13,524 nt of DNA from Clarireedia homoeocarpa (taxonomy: Eukaryota > Ascomycota > Leotiomycetes > Helotiales > Rutstroemiaceae). Each line of letters opens with the position of its first letter. Position 1 is the first letter of the stretch. The stretch spans positions 1 through 13,524 of the forward strand of contig LNKV01000141.1 in assembly GCA_001465935.1 (NCBI GenBank), read 5' to 3'. The translations under genes and the position numbers were made by a program. The notes beneath the pieces are model-generated. The model did no database searches, was not told where the DNA came from, and was given only the letters and a program-made list of their open reading frames with translations. This document shows positions 8,801 to 13,524 of this stretch, one piece after another.

Positions 8801-9743
8801 GGAGCTAGTAATATTACTAGTATCTAATTAGTACTCCTTTTATACTAATAGATTATAAATATTAGTTAGAAATAATATCGGAATCGGACTAGCTCTAACT
8901 AATTTAAATCAAGAGCTAATCGAAGTATATAAGTAGAATATCGGTTTAAACTAGCTAATATATAATAGAGAACTAGAAGGGGTTATATAAATAGTCGAAC
9001 TAGTTAGTTAGTTAACCCGACTTAATTAGGAGTATACTATCTATAATAATAACTAAGCTAAGTTAAAAAAACTAAAATCTTTAAACAACAACTCTAACTA
9101 ATTATAACTAATATATATCTATAATATTAATAACTAAATAGTTAAAAAAGGTACTAATATTAAACTAACTTAAGTTCCCGGTTACTATAAAGTCTAAGGT
9201 AATGAAATAGTGGATAAACTAGTAAAGGAAGCTACTAAACTAAAGTCAATTTTATTAAAAACTAGTTTTATTTACTTAGATACTAATATTAAATATATTA
9301 AGTTTTAAGAATAGAAACTAGTATTAGAGGAAACCGTTAAATCGAGGTATAATAAAGAATCCGGGACTAATTATATATTAAAATATAAATTAGTATCTAA
9401 ATTCAAAATCTCGATTCTCCTTAATATAAAACAAACTATTACTAGCGCCTTCTATTAGTTAAAACTAGGTTATAGTTACTTTAAAGCTTATACTTACAAG
9501 TTAGATCTAACTATTAATAACAAGTATAAATATAATAAAAAAGAGATACTCGAATACTTTCTACTAATATACTAACTATTCGCTAAACTCTAATTAAAGT
9601 TTAAAGATAAATTTAATATATATTAACTAAGTTTATAATTACTTTTAGATACTACTTTTAGAATTAAAGCTAGCCTCGAATTTATCTAAAAGACGGGAAT
9701 TACTACTTGAAAATATTATTTAACTTGGTTATATAACCTCTAA
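5880..9743 (+). pseudogene. Element A ORF2: AP endonuclease, reverse transcriptase, RNase H (dead)
   Basis: This is the catalytic polyprotein of the LINE. The frame stays in register for about 3.86 kb, with dozens of stops and no frameshift. Endonuclease: LEIVNVYNE at 6204-6230; DFNTHYS then two stops at 6318-6344, where relatives have DFN.HHP.W; GSDY at 6537-6548, with the catalytic His now Tyr. RT: LDGI at 7257-7268; motif A LDIKGAFD at 7641-7664; motif B QSSPISP at 7821-7841, with Gly now Ser; motif C YIND at 7902-7913, with the first catalytic Asp now Asn. RNase H: YTNR at 8841-8852, where relatives have YTDG; NRELEG at about 8967-8985; GNEIVD at 9198-9215. A C-terminal segment at about 9480-9590 shows Tyr where a Cys/His motif is usual. 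Only three TGA codons are in frame (8178, 8730, 9708). The stop at 9741 is the likely end; 9708 is an alternative. Confidence 0.92.
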
Positions 9744-10061
9744 ATTATAAACTTATTAAATTATTACTAAATATTTCTTAATATTATTAAATTATTATTA
9801 AATTAGTTTATTTTACTTAATATCGCTTTAATATTCTTTATTAAAGCTCGTTTAACTTAATATTTTTTTTTAATATAGTTTTTAAAAAGCTAGAGTTTTT
9901 AGAATTTTAAACGAATTATTATTATTTTCTTTAAAACAAGGCTAGATCTTTAATATACTTTATTATATACGATATTATATATACTTAACTTTATATATAC
10001 TTAACTGCTAGCGGGTTAGCCGCTAGCCAACCTACTATAGTCTCAAACTTATATAGATTGT
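9744..10061 (+). other. Element A 3' untranslated region
   Basis: About 320 extremely A+T-rich bases lie between ORF2 and the tail. No coding similarity continues here. The last ~55 bases match the termini of M1 and M2 (reverse-complemented), including CTACTATAGTCT and ACTTATATA, and contain the hairpin at 10007-10027. Confidence 0.7.
10007..10027 (+). other. Element A 3' terminal stem-loop, perfect 8-bp stem
   Basis: GCTAGCGG (10007-10014) and CCGCTAGC (10020-10027) pair perfectly around the loop GTTAG. The hairpin begins about 55 bases before the tail and is one of the few G+C-rich spots in the 3' end. Decayed versions occur at the same place in M1 and M2. By analogy with other LINEs it may be the RNA structure bound by the reverse transcriptase. 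Confidence 0.7.
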
Positions 10062-10091
10062 AAAAATAAAAAAAAAATAAAATAAAAATAA
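10062..10091 (+). repeat. Element A A-rich tail
   Basis: The tail is made of A runs broken by single T residues (TAAAAATAAAA-type units). It merges with the A residues of the right target-site duplication. The interrupted pattern differs from the pure tails of M1 and M2. Confidence 0.82.
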
Positions 10092-10103
10092 AAATAATTA
10101 GTC
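10092..10103. repeat. Target-site duplication, right copy (element A)
   Basis: AAATAATTAGTC repeats the 12 bases at 3531-3542. Immediately after it, the sequence continues the M2 match to M1 (compare M1 from 665 on), which shows where M2 resumes. Confidence 0.88.
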
Positions 10104-10505
10104 TTTTTAGCTAATTGATTAGCTTTCGATTTAATATATTATTCTAATACTAGCGCCCAGTCTTAAGTCTTAATATACTTGATAATAAAGTCGAGGTAGC
10201 CGAAACTAGTTATAATCGAATAGAGATCGATACTAATACTTTCTTTAGCTAATTTATCTACTAACTTATTTCCTTCGATATTATAATATCTAAGTACCTA
10301 TTCTAACTTAATACTAATATCTTTTTTAACTATTTCGATATTAGTTTTATAAATATAGATTAGCTATTCTTAGTCTAAATTATTGTTTAGCGATATTAAA
10401 CAAACTAATACTAATTGGTTATCGTTATATACTATATACTCTTGATATTAGTATACTAATTAGCTAACTAATTCAGTTACTTAAATAATACCCTCTAATT
10501 CTCTA
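10104..10505 (-). mobile_element. M2, inner piece: continuation of the interrupted LINE
   Basis: These ~400 bases align with M1 665-1066 on the minus strand, directly continuing the M2 piece that ends at 3542. The match to M1 ends at about 10505 (at most 10509), exactly where the similarity to the 5' end of element A begins. M2 therefore appears to be cut a second time, by element B, and the rest of it would lie beyond B outside the window. Confidence 0.85.
10104..10505 (-). pseudogene. M2 ORF2 remnant: RNase H segment
   Basis: Read on the minus strand, this piece encodes the middle and end of an RNase H domain. It includes a GNKLVDKL segment at about 10255-10277, corresponding to the GNE.AD motif near the last catalytic Asp. 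M2 keeps the Gly of this motif, whereas M1 has Glu there. The frame contains many TAA/TAG. Its left end continues at 3542 in the other piece, and its right end is cut at the element B junction. Confidence 0.7.
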
Positions 10506-11047
10506 TTATTATTAATAAAAGTTTAACTATTATAAAATCGAAAAAATATATATAGTTATCGAAAACGATCGGATCTTTTATTATAACAACTAATTATAAT
10601 ATAATAGTTTGAATAAAGTAATCGGCTTTATTATATAATCTAATATTACTAAGTTATTATTGTCGATATCGAAAAGTGAGATTTCTACTTTATATCGCGA
10701 TTTTTTATCGATATTTCGAAAAATATAAAAACTATTAAAAACAATTAAAAATCTATTAAAAAATATATAAAAAATATTGTTTCTAAGTATATTAGCTTCT
10801 ATAGATCCGTTAAATTAAAAATCACTTTAATATAATACTTGGTTCTCGAGTTATCGTCGCCGACACTAAATTACTCTATATTATAAAAATTCACTAAAAA
10901 TCGACTATCTACTTTAGCGATATTAAGTAATAATATTAAGTTTAAATTATTTATTTAGCTTTTAATAAAATAATATTAAGGATTTACTAGACTTCTAGTT
11001 AATTTAGAAAAGCTTTTCTGAGGTTAATATAATTCTTATTAAAAAAG
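10506..11047 (+). other. Element B 5' untranslated region
   Basis: About 540 bases align with the 5'UTR of A but are shorter because of the missing A run and the 164-base indel. Comparing 10681-10760 with 3721-3820 shows CA words of A changed to TA in B, which is direct evidence of the RIP pattern. I recognise no promoter motif. Confidence 0.7.
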
Positions 11048-12607
11048 ATATTAATACTAATTAATATAAAAAGACTATTAACTCTTACAACTAATTAGAA
11101 TATTTAGAATCAAGAAACTACTTTCTTTTTAATTACTTTTTTAACTATAACTACTATTAGATCTAGCTCTCTAATTAATATACTTTATACTAATATAGAT
11201 ATTACTATATAGTTTTCTCTATTAACTACTTACTAATTTAACTTTTAAATCGATATATCTAGCTTTTTAAACAATTTAAATATAAACCCCCTTTTTAAAC
11301 CTATTATAAATAAAATTCTATTTCGACTACTTAAACGGACTAACTCCTTTTCTCTAGCTAATCAGACTAATAAAAATCCGAGAACCTTTATTAAACTCGC
11401 TAGTAACCTTACTAGTATTAAAATCTTATAAATCTATAACTTATTAATTAAAACTCTTTTATTAATTAAATCTAAGAAAAAACAAATTGATATTTTAAAC
11501 TTAATCGAAATCTTCCGGGAATATACTAAGTCTAATTAAATTAAGAAGACTAATTAATTACTAGTAAGTTAAATTAATAATCTAGAATATATAACTAAAT
11601 ATATTAAGACTAAAGCTACTATTAATATTAATATAACTAAAGTAGTTTAAATTAAAATAAAATCTCTTAATATCGAAAAATCAAGTATTAATCCGATTAT
11701 TTTATTTAATACTAAGTTTAATATTAAACTTAATACTAATATTAAACCGACTTTCACTTTAATAATTACTATTAATATTACTGACTTTTAGACTACTATA
11801 GAAGCTAAAAAGCCTATTAAAAAGACTAAAAAGACTATTAACTAGTTAATTTTAATTCGAGATTAATATATACTAATTTCTTTATTATAACTTCGGAATT
11901 CGTTTAATAAGGCTTTTAAGTTAAAAGGAATTAAAGGACTTATTATATCGGCTATTTCGATTATAATTAATAAAAAGAACTTAATTATTATTACTATAGC
12001 TTTTTATATTACTGACTTCTTAATTAAGAAGCTAGTAATTTAAGAAAAGACTATTAGCTTCTAGACTATTTAAAAGGATAAACTATAATTTAAAGTAGTA
12101 TTATATAATATTCCGATTAATAACTTTAATATACTTGATAGAATAGAACTAGTCTTAAATAAGTTTAAGACTTTTAATAAAAGTCTAGAGTTAAAATCTA
12201 TCAGATTACCTTATTAGTTTAGCTCGACTAATAACCGAGTGACTAAAAAGGCTAGCTTAGTAATAGTTTTATTTACAACTAGTAAGGAAGTAGATAAGTA
12301 TATATATAATTATATATATATAACTAGTACTAACTATCGAGCCGAAAAGCTATTAATAGTAACTAGATCTACTTAGTATATTAAGTGTCTAAGCTTTGGT
12401 CACGCGATATAATATTATAAAAAAATAACTAAATATAGCTTATATAGCGAATTATATAATACCTCGTAACACTATTATAGTATTTACAATAAAAGAAGTA
12501 AAAGCTATTTTTACTTAATATTTAAATATACTAATTACGAACTAGTATATAGTACTGATTTAAAGGATTACAAGGTGTATAAAGCTACTAAACAGGTTAG
12601 TTTATAA
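11048..12607 (+). pseudogene. Element B ORF1: gag-like zinc-knuckle protein (dead)
   Basis: This is the homologue of A ORF1 in one uninterrupted frame of about 520 codons ending at TAA 12605-12607, with many TAA/TAG and no TGA seen. Knuckle 1 at 12377-12418 is better kept than in A: the second Cys (12386-12388) and the Gly-His pair (12398-12403) remain, while the first and last Cys positions read Tyr. Later knuckle Cys positions also read Tyr. The core before the knuckles matches A well (for example LRNSFNKAFK near 11896, against VRNSINKVFK in A). The start is inferred from an ATA at 11048 that aligns with 4285 of A. Confidence 0.82.
12604..12607 (+). promoter_or_regulatory. ORF1/ORF2 junction, possible fossil stop-start overlap (B)
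   Basis: The same ATAA occurs as at 5880-5883 of A, with the same frame relation: ORF2 is one base back from ORF1. The ORF2 similarity (ATA then ..SSDIKVL) starts at this codon. It is compatible with an ancestral ATGA overlap. Confidence 0.5.
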
Positions 12608-13524
12608 TTAGCTCGGATATAAAAGTCTTATAAATAAATTTAAATCGAAGTAGTCTAACAACTAAATTAGTACTACAATTGGCTATTGAGTTTAATATCG
12701 ATTTAATAATAATCTAAGAACTCTAGATTATCACCGACACTAGTACCGGCGTTAGTACCGACGCTAGCAACTTCTTAAATAGTCGGTCAATATTATATAC
12801 TAGCTTTACTTAAATCCTAGCTTCTACAAAAAACTTCCGGCTACGAACCTTTATTTATATCGCTAAAACACTAGCTACTAGCGTGACGCTAGCGGCTAAT
12901 AATACTGATTCCGACTTATTAGTATTAAAGCTAGGCGAGGGGAGCAATACACTCGAAATAGTCAATATTTATAACGAGACTAGTCAAGTCGAAAGCGAAT
13001 CAGCTAAAACAGTCGAAAGAAGTTTATTTCCAAGAGCTATTTCGACTAATTCGCTTATATTAAGGGATTTTAATACGCACCACCCTTGGTAGGACCCTAA
13101 TTCGGCTATTACCTTAAATAGAATCTAATTAGCTAATTAGATTAAAGATAATAACCTTGATTTATTAAATAATCCTTGGACTAATACCTTCTTTAAAGGG
13201 ACTAGTCAGTCAGTTATTGATTTAACTTTAGCTACTTCAAGGTTAGCGAGGTGTATTGATAACTAGCAAGTACTAGATAATATTAGTTCAGATCACCTAC
13301 TAATTTTATTTATTATAAAAAGGCAAAATCAAGGGTTAAATAACCCGCTTCAATCTTATAATACTAAGCTAGCTAATTAGGGACTATTTAAGACTAGTCT
13401 AGTTGATTTAGTCGAAAATAGCTTAATTCTTAGTCAGGAACCCCTAGAGTTCACTAGAATTAACTTAAAGCTTAATACAACTAATCAAAGCTATTTAGAG
13501 TCGATTAGCTCGGAACTAACTTGA
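12604..13524 (+). pseudogene. Element B ORF2, N-terminal part: AP-type endonuclease (dead, cut by window end)
   Basis: This is the endonuclease domain that nicks target DNA for target-primed reverse transcription. Motifs in order: an LIII-stop-EL segment near 12700-12730, where relatives have a conserved Gln-Glu-Pro-Trp; LEIVNIYNE at about 12951-12977; LILRDFNTHHPW at about 13057-13092, with the usual Gly before DFN changed to Arg and the Trp kept before a TAG; and SSDHLLILF at about 13285-13311, with the catalytic Asp-His kept. The region 12883-13092 is open for 69 codons and is the best-preserved endonuclease stretch in the window. The same frame hits a TGA in the last three bases. The RT part lies outside the window. 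Confidence 0.88.

Larger units (their letters stand above)
3543..10091 (+). mobile_element. Element A: full-length Tad1-like LINE, RIP-inactivated
   Basis: A complete non-LTR retrotransposon of about 6.5 kb, close to the ~7 kb of Neurospora Tad1. In order it holds a 5'UTR, ORF1 with CCHC knuckles, ORF2 with AP-type endonuclease, reverse transcriptase, RNase H and a Cys/His-rich tail, then a 3'UTR and an A-rich tail. It has no terminal repeats. A 12-bp target-site duplication flanks it, and it lies inside the RNase H/C-terminal coding region of M2. Element B matches it from the very 5' end. The 5' part is far less RIP-mutated than the 3' two thirds: CA dinucleotides are common up to about 5.1 kb and rare beyond about 6.7 kb. 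All coding regions carry stops, so the copy cannot make its proteins. Confidence 0.93.
10506..13524 (+). mobile_element. Element B: 5' half of a second Tad1-like LINE, running off the window
   Basis: This is a copy of the same subfamily as A. Its first bases align with 3543 onward of A with many C-to-T and G-to-A differences, so its 5' end looks complete. It contains a 5'UTR, a full-length ORF1 remnant and ORF2 through the endonuclease and the beginning of the linker to RT. RIP is heavy from 10506 to about 12720 and clearly lighter from about 12720 to the end. B lacks the 11-A run and a 164-base segment of the A 5'UTR. The 3' end and target-site duplication are outside the window. Confidence 0.88.

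Noticed and set aside
3543..10091. LTR retrotransposon or DNA transposon
   Set aside because: There are no long terminal repeats, terminal inverted repeats, integrase or transposase motifs. The AP endonuclease, poly-A-like tail and 12-bp duplication identify a non-LTR element.
1..13524. Mitochondrial, plastid or bacterial origin suggested by the high A+T content
   Set aside because: There are no organellar genes or tRNAs. The abundant CTAG, CA-to-TA depletion between paralogous copies, poly-A-ended LINEs and target-site duplication fit RIP in a fungal nucleus.
1..13524. CRISPR array, tRNA, rRNA or riboswitch
   Set aside because: No regularly spaced repeats, cloverleaf or rRNA-like blocks were seen. 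Repetition is explained by paralogous LINE copies and RIP-reduced sequence complexity.

Overview
The window shows no host gene, tRNA, rRNA or CRISPR array. It is a block of decayed, nested non-LTR retrotransposons (LINEs) of the fungal Tad1 kind. Four things point to a filamentous ascomycete (Pezizomycotina): the element family, the extreme A+T content, the near-absence of CA/TG dinucleotides with a flood of TA, and coding frames full of TAA/TAG but almost free of TGA. Together these are the footprint of repeat-induced point mutation (RIP), mainly C-to-T at CpA. CpG-containing words such as TCGA survive. The species cannot be told.

Layout. (1) 1-2873, minus strand: element M1, the 3' ~2.9 kb of a LINE. 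It starts at the window edge in its poly-T (poly-A) tail and runs through 3'UTR, C-terminal region, RNase H and reverse transcriptase. (2) 2874-3542 and 10104-10505, minus strand: element M2, a close relative of M1, also with a poly-T end. It is split by element A. (3) 3543-10091, plus strand: element A, a full-length ~6.5 kb LINE with 5'UTR, ORF1 (gag-like, CCHC knuckles), ORF2 (AP endonuclease, reverse transcriptase, RNase H, Cys/His tail), 3'UTR with a hairpin, and an A-rich tail. It is flanked by a 12-bp target-site duplication. (4) 10506-13524, plus strand: element B, a second A-like copy with a complete 5' end, apparently inserted in the remaining piece of M2. It is cut off by the window edge inside ORF2, after the endonuclease domain.

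How the parts relate. A and B encode the same two-protein retrotransposition machinery: ORF1 is an RNA-binding protein, and ORF2 nicks the target, primes reverse transcription and probably removes RNA. M1 and M2 belong to a related subfamily that shares the terminal 3' sequence and a 3' stem-loop. All coding regions are dead through premature stops and lost catalytic residues. The reading frames nevertheless stay in register for kilobases, so decay came from substitutions rather than indels. I found no new kind of biological system. The most useful signals are the datable nesting, the uneven RIP within single copies, the conserved 3' hairpin, and a probable fossil stop/start overlap between ORF1 and ORF2.
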